In this document: positions 45,134-56,300 of the stretch, piece after piece
Numbering within the stretch: the first letter of the stretch is position 1
Layout: each line of letters begins with the position of its first letter
Assembly (NCBI GenBank): GCA_947465495.1
Contig: CANIAS010000009.1
Coordinates: 1 to 61,146 of the forward strand
Origin: Candidatus Pollutiaquabacter sp.
GTDB lineage: Bacteria; Bacteroidota; Bacteroidia; AKYH767-A; 2013-40CM-41-45
Direction: 5' to 3'
DNA: 61,146 nt
Translations under genes and position numbers: made by a program
Notes under the pieces: model-generated
Seen by the model: only the letters and a program-made list of their open reading frames with translations
Database searches by the model: none
What the model was told of the DNA's origin: nothing

Positions 45134-48100
45134 ATGCGTTTAACCTCCCTCGAAATTAAGGGCTTCAAAAGCTTTGGCGATAAGGTCACCATCCACTTTG
45201 ACAAAGGCGTTACTGCCATCGTCGGGCCGAATGGCAGTGGTAAGTCAAATGTCGTGGATTCCATTCGCTGGGTGCTTGGCGAACAAAAAACTCGCTTGCT
45301 GCGCTCCGAGAAGATGGAAAACATCATCTTCAACGGAACCAAAAACCGTAAGCAGGCATCTATGGCAGAAGTGTCCATGTCGTTTGAAAACACGAAGAAC
45401 ATCCTTCCTACCGAATATTCAACCGTTACTATCACCCGACGTCTTTACCGTACTGGAGAAAGTGAATACTTGCTGAATAACGTATCCTGCCGTTTGAAGG
45501 ACATTACGGATCTATTCTTGGACACTGGCATTGGCTCTGATTCGTACGCCATTATCGAACTGAAAATGGTCGATGAGATTCTCAATGATAAGAACAATGC
45601 TATTAAGAACCTGTTTGAAGAAGCCGCAGGTATCTCCAAATACAAAGTCCGTCGCAAACAGACCTTTCAGAAACTTGCCGATACCGAAGCTGACCTGAGT
45701 CGCGTGAACGACTTGCTGTTCGAAATCGAGCGTAATATGAAGTCGCTGGAATCTCAGGCTAAAAAAACCGAACGGTATTACAAATTAAAAGAGCAGTACA
45801 AAGAACTCAGTACGGAATTGGCCGTCTTTACCATTTCCGGCAGCAAAGCCACCTTTGACGAACTCCAAACTCAGGAGAACAAGCAGCAGGAAGAGAAAAT
45901 CGTATTGGACACGTTGATGAATGAGTCTGAAGCCTTGTTGCAGCAGAAGAAACTCTACTCGTTGGATAAAGAGAAAGAGCTTTCTGAGCTTCAACGTCAG
46001 CTCAACAACAAGGTAAACACCATCCGCCAGCAAGAAAACGACAAGAAAGTTAGCAATGAAAAACTTAAGTTCCTGCAGGATAAAGAATCTTCGTTGGGAC
46101 AACAATTAACCCAAGATAAAAACAACCTCCTGGCTACGCAGGATCAGATTCGAATCGCCGAAGAAGACAAGTTCAACGAGGAGGTTGTGCTGGAACAACT
46201 TTCAACACAACTGGTCGAACTAAAGTCCATCTTGGACGATTCACGCAGTCGCCACGACCAGATGAAGAGCGACTTGCACCGTCTAACCGGCGAATCTCAG
46301 TCAATTCAAGTGGCGATGCACGAGTCTGAAAAAAGCCTTGCTGTTACACAGTCAAGGAAGGACTCTCTGACGAAGGAGATGGAACGATTGACGAACGAAA
46401 TACGCATCGGCGAAGACGAACTCAGCGGACTATCCTCTCGAGAAGTAGAAAGCCGGCTGCGTAAAGATGCATTGGATCAGGAATTAACTGCCCTGCGTGA
46501 AGAAGAAGAACGCTTGGCCGGTGATATCCTACGCTTGGAAGACGATCTTAAATCATCCAACGAGGCGGTGATGGCCTCCTCCCGCAAGTTAGATGCCCGC
46601 CAAAACGAATACAACCTCACCAAGAGCCTGGTAGAGAACCTGGAAGGTTATCCTGAATCTCTCCGATATCTTCGTAAGAATGCGCAGGACGGCTTCAAAG
46701 CACCACTCTTTTCAGAAATCCTGAGCTGTCGCCCTGAATACAAGACCGCCATTGAGAATTACCTCGACCCATTCATGAACTACTTCGTGATTGAGGACAT
46801 GGAGTCCGGCAGTCGGGCAGTTAATTTATTGGCAGAAGCATCCAAAGGACGCGCCAATTTCTTTATCCTAAAAAACTTTGAAGACAACTCCTCCCCTGCT
46901 TTTGAAACCATTGCCCATTGTATTCCTGCGTTGGAAATTCTCGATGTAGAAGACAAACACCGCTCGCTGTGCGCTCATTTGCTACGCAACGTGTACATCG
47001 TTACAGATGAACAGGAAAATACCCCATTCCTGCAGTCGGAAAACAAATCACTTGTTTTCATCTCCCAAAACGGAAAATACTGTAAAACTCGTCACACTCT
47101 TTCGGGAGGATCGGTTGGACTCTTCGATGGTAAGCGAATTGGTCGGGCTAAACACCTAGAGACACTTGCTAAAGAAATTGAAAACCTTACGGCTGAACTA
47201 GATATATTACGTGGGCGCCATGAAACCTTGCAGCAATCACTGCAAGACAACCGTCGCCGACGTGAACAAACTCGTACTTCAAGGAATACAACACAGCAAG
47301 AATTGCAACGAGCCGTTCAAGAGCATACGACCTTGCACAACAAAACCGAACACCTCGGTTCAGGCATCCATAACAACCGTTCTATTCTAGAGAATCTCCA
47401 AGAACAACTGACATCCATCGATGCCGTGCTGGAAGAAGACAACCTCAGCTTCCAGGAAAAAGTTGTGCTACTTCGTGGCCAATACGATCAACTTAACCTT
47501 CAAATTGGTGGTCTGCAAGAATCCTTTAACGAATTAACAGAAAACGTAAACCGTCAGAGCACAGGATACAACCAGCATCACATCCAGGTAATTCAACAGC
47601 AAAATAAGATCGCCAACATTGTTCGCGATTTGGCCTATAAGAACAACCTGCTCGAATCACTTCAAAAGAACATCACGGTCAATACAACGGAAATCGAATC
47701 CGTACAAGAACAAACCCGTACGTTGATTGAATCATCTTCAGAATTCGATTCTCAACTCATGGAATTGTACCTTGACAAGGAGCAGCAAGAACAGCTGGTA
47801 TCAGGTGTTGAAACGGACTACTTCTCTTCGCGCGGAGAACTGGATGAGTTGGAAGGAAAAATCCGCCAAGTGCGTCATCAACGCGAACAATGCGACCAAT
47901 TGGCTCAGGTTATCAAGGACCGCACGATGGAATTGAAAATCCAACTCAACTCACTCAAAGAGCGACTGAGCGTGGAATTCAATATCGATATCAATGATAT
48001 CCTTGAAAAGGAACCTTCCACCGAATGGCAAGAAGAAGAACTTCGCGATAAGGTAAATAAGCAAAAAAATCAGCTCGATAATTACGGTCCAATCAATCCG

Positions 48101-48694
48101 ATGGCCATTGAAGCGTACACGGAAATTAATGAGCGCTACACGTTCATCAATACCCAAAAAGACGACTTAATTAAAGCTAAGGAATCTCTCTTGTTGACTA
48201 TTGAAGAAATAGAAAAAACCGCCAAGGAGAATTTCATGACGGCATTCCATCAGATTCGCGAGAACTTCATTCGAGTTTTCCGCTCATTGTTCACGGAAGA
48301 CGACGACTGCGACTTGGTGCTTTTAAATCCTGATAATCCTACGGAATCTGACGTACAGATTATCGCCAAGCCCAAAGGCAAACGCCCCCTTTCTATCTCT
48401 CAACTTTCGGGAGGAGAAAAAACCTTGACCGCCACTGCCCTGCTCTTCGGTATCTACCTGATCAAACCAGCGCCCTTCTGCATCTTTGACGAGGTGGACG
48501 CTCCGTTGGATGACGCGAACATCGATAAGTTCAACAACATCATCAAGACCTTCTCGAAAGACTCTCAGTTCATCATCATCACTCACAATAAGCGTACAAT
48601 GTCTGCTACTGACATTATTTACGGAATCACGATGGTAGAAGCTGGCGTTACGCAAGTTGTGCCCGTCGATTTGACGGAAGTTGCTGAAGCGTAA
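45134..48694 (+). CDS. smc: Chromosome segregation protein SMC
   Basis: A 1186-residue SMC ATPase. The N-terminal head has the P-loop GPNGSGKSNVVDSIRW (31-46); two long coiled coils flank a hinge near residues 510-670 (EGYPESLRYLRKNAQDGFKA on its border). The C-terminal head has the signature LSGGEKTLTATALLFG and Walker B PAPFCIFDEVDAPLDDAN. Length and layout are standard. It condenses and segregates the nucleoid with ScpA and ScpB, which are not here. A -7 element lies upstream. It converges with the dockerin-like gene; the 200 bases between show no clear terminator. Confidence 0.97.
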   Translation: MRLTSLEIKGFKSFGDKVTIHFDKGVTAIVGPNGSGKSNVVDSIRWVLGEQKTRLLRSEKMENIIFNGTKNRKQASMAEVSMSFENTKNILPTEYSTVTITRRLYRTGESEYLLNNVSCRLKDITDLFLDTGIGSDSYAIIELKMVDEILNDKNNAIKNLFEEAAGISKYKVRRKQTFQKLADTEADLSRVNDLLFEIERNMKSLESQAKKTERYYKLKEQYKELSTELAVFTISGSKATFDELQTQENKQQEEKIVLDTLMNESEALLQQKKLYSLDKEKELSELQRQLNNKVNTIRQQENDKKVSNEKLKFLQDKESSLGQQLTQDKNNLLATQDQIRIAEEDKFNEEVVLEQLSTQLVELKSILDDSRSRHDQMKSDLHRLTGESQSIQVAMHESEKSLAVTQSRKDSLTKEMERLTNEIRIGEDELSGLSSREVESRLRKDALDQELTALREEEERLAGDILRLEDDLKSSNEAVMASSRKLDARQNEYNLTKSLVENLEGYPESLRYLRKNAQDGFKAPLFSEILSCRPEYKTAIENYLDPFMNYFVIEDMESGSRAVNLLAEASKGRANFFILKNFEDNSSPAFETIAHCIPALEILDVEDKHRSLCAHLLRNVYIVTDEQENTPFLQSENKSLVFISQNGKYCKTRHTLSGGSVGLFDGKRIGRAKHLETLAKEIENLTAELDILRGRHETLQQSLQDNRRRREQTRTSRNTTQQELQRAVQEHTTLHNKTEHLGSGIHNNRSILENLQEQLTSIDAVLEEDNLSFQEKVVLLRGQYDQLNLQIGGLQESFNELTENVNRQSTGYNQHHIQVIQQQNKIANIVRDLAYKNNLLESLQKNITVNTTEIESVQEQTRTLIESSSEFDSQLMELYLDKEQQEQLVSGVETDYFSSRGELDELEGKIRQVRHQREQCDQLAQVIKDRTMELKIQLNSLKERLSVEFNIDINDILEKEPSTEWQEEELRDKVNKQKNQLDNYGPINPMAIEAYTEINERYTFINTQKDDLIKAKESLLLTIEEIEKTAKENFMTAFHQIRENFIRVFRSLFTEDDDCDLVLLNPDNPTESDVQIIAKPKGKRPLSISQLSGGEKTLTATALLFGIYLIKPAPFCIFDEVDAPLDDANIDKFNNIIKTFSKDSQFIIITHNKRTMSATDIIYGITMVEAGVTQVVPVDLTEVAEA

Positions 48695-48895
48695 GCAGAA
48701 TAATTAGTGGCAGTTTTCTCTGACAGTATTCCGTTGTCAAAGTACGGAGTTACTTTGCATTGCTAAACTTCAGACTTAACCCTTACAGTTAATTTATTTC
48801 AGATGTTATGCTGCGAAAATGGTTGTAAAAAAGCTGCGATTTTAAAAATAGACTGGAGCATCTAGAAAGTTCGTGTAGCTCGATTCACCAATCGA

Positions 48896-50137
48896 TTATG
48901 GCAAAATTGCAGAGATAAAGTCCAACGCATTTTTATCGTAAAAAGAATAATCATACGTATCGGTGAATCCGTCACCATTCAAGTCTGACACATTATAACC
49001 AGACATGAAGCTCAAATTGTCGATGTCATAAATAGGATAATCGAATGGATCAATAAACTGATCCTGATTCATATCGCCAGAGTAAATAGCATAGACTCCA
49101 TTGCCCACGAAGGCTAGGTTGTCACCGTAGGCTTTATTGGAGTTGTCGCTAAAATCATACGTTCCGCCGGTACTCATAGCAATTGGAGCAGCACTCCAAG
49201 TTTCAACAGAATTACGGTGTTTTACTACCAGCCAATAAGAATTATTAGCCGTATTCGATGGGAAAACAAATGTTGCATTTCCTGAAGTTGTAAGAATACC
49301 CGTCAACGTCGATACAATGATGGAAGGGTCGGTGACATCACGCAATTCCACTAATATAGAATCAGTTTCAGAAAACGACACCCCTGCAACTCCTGAATTG
49401 GCTAAAACCGGTTGCATAGCGCCAGCACCGAGGTAGAAACCTTCTATGAAAACCGTCAAATTGAATGGAACAGAGCAAGGGATACTATTTGCGATTGTAC
49501 TTGCGGGAGACTTTCCATCAGCATCGGTAGCCGAATACAATTCGCCATTGAAATAGGCTTGACCAGTATATGGTCTATTCGGGTAATACATGTCATAATT
49601 CACCGTGCAGCCAGCCTGGCGCCATGAGACACTGGTACGCAACCGCAAAGGCGAAGCATTCTGAGTGTAATTAAATTTTATGTTGGGGGCAATGCAAGCA
49701 AAAGCTGAGGAGTTGACCACTCGCAGCCGAGCTATCCGTAATGGTGCGGTTCCAATTGAAGTAGAAACACAAGATCCCGAAGATGTACGCACACCGAGAT
49801 TAACGGAGCAATTGATTATTTTATCTGTTGCATTCCACTGAAAATTGCCATTGTAACCCGGAACCGACAGCTGGGTCGTTCCTAAGACATTACTAATCGT
49901 TAATGATCCGGATCCAACCCAAGCGGAATCGATGAAAATACCGGCTTGGAAAGTCCGCAATTGAAAGGTCGTAGTGGCCCCAATGGCCTTCACCATGACA
50001 TCGAATTCAAACTGATTTTGAGTCACGTAGATTGGATTATCCACATAGACTGCAAACGATGGATCTTGTGCGCGTACTGACTCTGTTGCGGATATAAGCA
50101 AAAGTGCACAAAACCATACAATTAGCGGATGTTTCAT
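48896..50137 (-). CDS. Secreted protein with dockerin-like C-terminal repeats
   Basis: About 413 residues. I start it at the ATG at 50137 (MKHPLIVWFCALLLISA), a clean signal peptide ending near VRAQ; a TTG three codons upstream overlaps the -7 box. The bulk is beta-rich (FQLRTFQAGIFIDSAW, NIKFNYTQNASPLRLRTSV), resembling Ig-like extracellular domains. The last 60 residues hold two calcium-loop repeats, DMNQDQFIDPFDY and DLNGDGFTDTYDYSFYD, the arrangement of a type I dockerin. It has no T9SS tail. Cohesin partners are unknown; a structural role is equally possible. Confidence 0.75.
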   Translation of the reverse strand: MKHPLIVWFCALLLISATESVRAQDPSFAVYVDNPIYVTQNQFEFDVMVKAIGATTTFQLRTFQAGIFIDSAWVGSGSLTISNVLGTTQLSVPGYNGNFQWNATDKIINCSVNLGVRTSSGSCVSTSIGTAPLRIARLRVVNSSAFACIAPNIKFNYTQNASPLRLRTSVSWRQAGCTVNYDMYYPNRPYTGQAYFNGELYSATDADGKSPASTIANSIPCSVPFNLTVFIEGFYLGAGAMQPVLANSGVAGVSFSETDSILVELRDVTDPSIIVSTLTGILTTSGNATFVFPSNTANNSYWLVVKHRNSVETWSAAPIAMSTGGTYDFSDNSNKAYGDNLAFVGNGVYAIYSGDMNQDQFIDPFDYPIYDIDNLSFMSGYNVSDLNGDGFTDTYDYSFYDKNALDFISAILP

Positions 50138-50143
50138 CTTCCT

Positions 50144-50151
50144 CAAATTTA
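50144..50151 (-). promoter_or_regulatory. -7 element of the dockerin-like gene
   Basis: The minus strand reads TAAATTTG, only 6 bases before the ATG at 50137. If used, the transcript would start at or next to the start codon (nearly leaderless). Confidence 0.4.
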
Positions 50152-50242
50152 CTCCAGGGATAAGAAATACGAATAGTTATAAATGTACGACGCAACAGAT
50201 AGTAAATCAAGGCTATTCACGTCCTTTTATTACCCATTAACC

Positions 50243-50284
50243 AAAAAAAGAGGTCGTAACCGGGTTTCCGGCACGACCTCTTTT
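50243..50284 (-). terminator. Terminator after the giant adhesin gene
   Basis: A long hairpin on the minus strand, with AAAAGAGGTCGTGCCGG pairing to CCGGTTACGACCTCTTTT apart from a small mismatch region, ends in a T-run. It follows the adhesin stop by about 20 bases. Confidence 0.88.
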
Positions 50285-50306
50285 AACAATAGTGAATCTA
50301 CAATAC

Positions 50307-53300
50307 TTATTCAAGGATGATTCGCAATGTCTGCGAATCCTTGCTAGTTGATTGGATATTCAGCATATATACACCTTTAGCCATATCAGAAAGATCCAAT
50401 TCCTTGATATTTTCCCCGGCAGACACCGGTAAATACTCGGCATAGATCTGCTTTCCTAATAGATCTATCAATCTCAAGGTATAAGTAGAAGCTTCTGGTG
50501 CGTTTAACTTGACAGTCAAGCGGCCATTGGTAGGGTTCGGGAAGGCATTGACTTCCATATTTGTCAATCCATTTCCAGCATCACGGCAACTCAAGTTAAC
50601 ACTCACATTTAAACGTTGCGCAGTACTTGAACCGCAAGCATTGTTGGCAGTAACAGTTACAGATGCCGTAGTAGCAGTAGCTGTAGTGAAGTTAGCGGTA
50701 CCCGTAGTTGATGTACCAGAAATAGTCGCGCCTCCGGATATTGCCCATGTGTAACCGGTAGCATTCGTTACCGCTGCTATTGAATATGCAACAGCACTAG
50801 CAGTCCTTTTACACACTGAAGCAGAACCAGTAATTGCGGCAGGTGTAGCCGGTTTAGCTGTTACTGCAAGACAACGAGATGTGCCCGCTCCGCAAGCATT
50901 TGTAGCCGATACGCAAACGTTACCTGAAACAAATGTAGTGGCGATAGATACAGTGATAGAAGTTCCTGTATTAGCAGTAATTGTCATGCCAGTTGGCACC
51001 GTCCAGGTGTAAGCAGTAGCTCCAGTAACTGCAGCAATGGACCATGTTGCCGTTGTTACATTCGAATTGCGACATAATCCAGCCGATGGACCTGTAATAC
51101 CACCAGGTTGGCTAGGCGTAGCATATAAGGTATATGTTCGAGATCCTGTACCACATGAATTTGTAGCTGATACTATCAACGTTCCACCGGTCCAGTTTGA
51201 AGCGAAGTTAACCGTACATGAGGTACCATTAGAGGAGGCTATAGTAGCATTACCAGTAGTAGACCAAGAGTAACTCACAGCGCCCGCAACGCTAGAAATT
51301 GAATACGAACCAGTAGTGTTTGCGCAAGGATATAACGAGCCAGTTAATCCGGTTCCAACTACTGGGGCTCCATACACTACACGGTAACTAACAGAACTCG
51401 ATCCGATACAATTAGATGCGGTCACCCCAATTTGAGTATTTGTAAATCCCGAAGGAACACTGACAGTAATGATGTTGGTGCCATTACCACTGATAATTGT
51501 AGCTTGAGTACCTGAAACCGTCCATGTATAGTTGGATGTAGTCGAATTAGTAGCAACAGAGTAGGTATACGTGCCAGGTCCACATGGATAAGCAGGACCA
51601 TCAATTGCTCCAGGATACGGTGCCTTGGCTGAAATAACACGCACATTTAAGCAAGAAGAAGGTCCGCTTGTGCAGCTATTCACACCGCGTACACACAAGT
51701 TGCCACCAGCATAGTTAGCACCAAAAGTCACGGTAATGCTATTGGTAGTCGAGGAGCCCGTTGCATTCGAAGGAAGCGTCCAACTATAGGATGTGGCACC
51801 GGCTACCACAGGAACCGTGAAGGTTGCCGTAGCTCCGACACAAACATCTGTTGCACCTGCAATGGAACCAGGAGTACTAGGTGTACCGATTGTAGTAACA
51901 ATAGAGCAGGTCGCTGTAGAAGTACATCCATTGTTATCCGTAACAGTTACCGTGTAACTTCCTTGAGACAAGCCACTGGAAGTTGCAGTTGTAGCACCGT
52001 TTGACCACCAGTAATACGTGTAAGGAGTTGTTCCGCCAGTAGCTGCTACTGTAGCACTTCCATCGTTTCCGCAAGTTGAATTCAACACACTGGTAGACAA
52101 CTGAATTGCTGATGGCTGACTAAGGGTAATAGAAGTGATTGAAGAACAACTGTTAGCATCAGTTACAGTATAGGTGTAACTGCCAACTGAAACGGTGTAC
52201 GATCCAGTACCAACATAAGGTGCTGTGCCGCCATTTGCTGCGACTGTCACTGAAGTAGTTCCGCCGTTACAGGCAATACTTGCTGCAGATGATGAAGCAG
52301 ACAATGAGGTTGGTTGGGTAACCGCAATAGACGTAACTGACTTACAACCGTTGGCATCTGTTACTGTATAGGAGTAAGATCCAGCCGAAATCGTGAAGCT
52401 ACCTGTTCCAGAGTATGGAGTTGTACCGCCAGTTGCAGAAACAGCTACCGTAGTCGTACCACCATTACAAGCAATCGAGCCAGAGGACGATGATGCTGAC
52501 AATGCGCTTGGCTCAACTATAGTAATCGATGTCGACGTTGAACACCCATTGTCATCACTCACTGTATAGGTGTAGGTGCCAGCTGAAGTTGTATAAGAAC
52601 CTGTACCCGTATAAGGAGCCGTACCGCCACTAGCCGAAACGGTTACTGAAGTTGTACCGCCGTTACATGCTATCGAACCCGAAGTTGATGATGCTGACAG
52701 TGAACTTGGCTGACCTATCGTAATTGAGGTCGTTGTTGAACATCCGTTGGCATCACTTACCGTGTAGGTGTATGAACCAGCAGTTTCAGTGAAAGAACCT
52801 GTTCCGGTATAAGGAGATGTACCACCGCTGGCCGAAACAGTTACTGTAGTTGTTCCGCCATTACATACAATTGACCCTGAATTTGAGGATGCTGACACTG
52901 CACTTGGCTGAGCTATCGTGATTGACGTAGTTGTTGAACAACCATTGGCATCACTCACTGTGAAGGTGTATGAACCAGCTGAACGTGTATAAGAACCTGT
53001 ACCAGTATAAGGAGCAGTACCGCCGCTAGCGGATACAGTTACAGTGGTTGAACCACCGTTACATGCTATAGAACCTGAAGTAGATGACGCAGATACTGAG
53101 CTTGGCTGACCCACCGTAATGGAAGTGGTTGTTGCACAACCGTTTGCATCACTCACCGTGTAGCTATGGGATCCTGCCGATACTGTATAAGCACCTGTTC
53201 CAGCGTATGGAGCAGTGCCACCAGTAGCAGATACCGTAACCGTGGTTGAACCGCCATTACATGCAATCAATCCAGAAGTTGAAGATGCTGACAGCAAACT

Positions 53301-56300
53301 TGGCTCACTGACCGTGATTGATGTTGTTGTTGAACAACCATTGGCATCACTCACCGTGTAGGTATATGAACCCGCTGACACGGTGAAGCTACCTTCACCG
53401 GTGTATGGAGCGGTACCGCCGTTAGCAGTTACGGTTACTGTCGTGGAGCCGCCATTACATGCAATCGAACCAGCAGTAGATGATGCAGACACAGCGCTAG
53501 GTTGAGTTACAGTTCCTGATGTAACTGCAGAACAGCCAATAGCATCGGTTACCGTAAAGCTATAAGCACCAGCAGAAACCGTAAAGTTACCTGTACCAGT
53601 AAACGGTGCATTTCCGCCTATCGCTGATACAGAGATGGTTGCGGTTCCTCCATTACAAGTTATGCTGCTCACCTCACTGGAAGAGGCAGACATTGCGCAA
53701 GCTGGATCTAAAACATTAGAACAAGAACTTGCTGTACAGCCATTAGCATCAGTAACGGTAATACAGTAATTACCTGAAGCTAATCCTGATAAATCAGTAT
53801 ACGAATATGGAGCTGTTCCACCTGAAACATTTGTTACTGTTACCGTCCCATCATTACAGGTCGTGCATGAACGATTACTACCTGCTGTAGAAACTGACAA
53901 CGCACTTGGCTGACCAATCGTGATCGACGTAGTCGTCGTACAACCATTATCATCACTTACGGTATAGTTATGTGTACCTGCTGATACCGTAAAGCTACCT
54001 TCACCAGTATATGGAGAAGTTCCACCGCTTACAGAAACTACTACCGTGGTTGACCCGCCGTTACAAACAATTGATCCAGCAGTTGATGATGCAGTCAATG
54101 AACTAGGCTGACCAATCGTAATTGAGGTCATCGATGAGCATCCGTTTACATCACTCACAGTATAGGTATAGGAGCCGGCCGATACCGTAAATGAACCTAT
54201 GCCAGCATATGGAGTTGTACCACCATTAGCAGATACAATTACCGTAGTTGATCCACCATTACATGCAATCGAACCAGAAGTTGATGATGCTGCCAATGAA
54301 TTTGGTTCACTTACCGAAATCGAAGTTGTTGTTATACAACCATTGTCATCACTCACTGTGTAGGTATGTGAACCTGCACCTACTGTATAGGAACCTGTGC
54401 CAACGTATGGAGCAGTTCCTCCAGTAGCAGATACCGTTACTGTGGTTGAACCGCCATTACATGCAATTGAACCAGAAGTAGATGATGCTGATAAAGCACT
54501 AGGCTCACCTACCGTAATTGAGGTTGATGTTGAACAACCATTGTCATCAGTTACCGTGTAGGTATAGGAACCCGCTGACACTGTGAAGCTACCTTCACCG
54601 GAGTATGGAGCAGCACCACCGTTAGCAGAAACCACTACCGTGGCTGATCCGCCGTTACAAGCAATTGATCCTGCAGTAGATGATGCGGACAACGCACTTG
54701 GCTGACCAAGAGTAATTGATGTTATGGCTGAACAACCATTATCATCTGATACGGTGTAGGTATAAGAGCCTGCTGATACCGTATATGTACCCGTACCAGC
54801 ATATGGAGCCGTACCGCCATTAGCAGAAACAATTACAGTAGTTGAACCACCATGACAATCAATCGAACCAGAAGTAGATGATGCTGACAATGAACTTGGT
54901 TCACCTACCGTAATGGAAGTGGTTGTTATACAACCATTGTCATCACTGACCGTGTAGGTATATGAACCTGCACTTACGGTATAGGTGCCTGTGCCAGAGT
55001 ATGGAGCAGTTCCTCCAGTAGCAGATACAGTTACTTCGGTTGATCCGCCATTACATGCAATCGAACCAGAATTAGAAGTTGCTGATAAAGCACTAGGCTC
55101 ACCTACCGTAATGGAGGTTGCTGTTGAACAACCATTGCCATCACTAACCGTGTAGGTATAAGAACCTGCTGATACCGTGAAGCTTCCTTCACCAGTATAT
55201 GGAGATGTTCCGCCGTTAGCAGAAACCACTACTGTGGTTGATCCGCCGTTACAAGCAATCGATCCAGATGTAGATGATGCTGACAATGAACTTGGCTGAC
55301 CAACCGTAATGGATGTAGTAGTTAAACAACCATTAGCATCAGTTATGGTATAGGTATAAGATCCTGCTGAAACATTGAATACACCTGTTCCAGCGTATGG
55401 AGTTGTTCCACCATTTGCCGAAACAGTTACATCGGTTTTACCACCATTACAATTGATTGAAGCAGCAGTTGATGACGCTGACAGCGAACTTGGCTGACCA
55501 ACTGTGATGGCTGTGATCGTCGAACAACCATTGGCATCACTCACCGTGTAGGTATATGAACCTGCACTTACGGTATAGGCACCTGTGCCAGCATACGGAG
55601 CAGTTCCTCCAGTAGCAGATACAGTTACTGTGGTTGATCCGCCATTACATGCAATCGAACCAGAATTAGACGTTGCTGATAAAGCACTAGGCTCACCTAC
55701 CGTAATAGAGGTTGCTGTTGAACAACCATTTCCATCACTCACCGTGTAGGTATAAGAACCTGCTGAAACCGTGAAGCTTCCTTCTCCGGTATATGGAGAT
55801 GTTCCACCGTTTGCAGAAACCACTATTGTGGTTGATCCGCCGTTACAAGAAATTGATCCGGAAGTTGATGATGCCGTCAATAAACTTGGTTGACCTATCG
55901 TGACTGAAGTGGTCGTAGAACAACCATTAGCATCACTTACTGTGTAAGTTGATGTACCTGCAGATGCTGTAAAGTTACCAGCACCTGTGTACGGTGATGT
56001 ACCACCGTTGGCAGATACGGCTACCGTGGTTGTAGCGCCATTACAAGCTATAGAACCAGCAGTAGATGATGCGGACAACGCGGAAGGTTGAGTAACAGTA
56101 ATTGAAGTCACATTGGAGCAACCACGAGAATCGGATACGGTATAGCTACGCGAACCAGCAGTAACCGTGAAGTTGCCTGTCCCTGTATATGGTGTGGTAC
56201 CACCGGTAGCCGAAACCGTTACAGTGGTAGAGCCGCCGTTACATGCAATGGATCCGGAAGTCGAGGATGCAACAACTGCAGTTGGCTGAGAAATTGTAAC

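Noticed and set aside
48695-48895. Small RNA or gene between smc and the dockerin-like gene
   Set aside because: No open frame, promoter with both elements, or stable hairpin with a T-run was seen.
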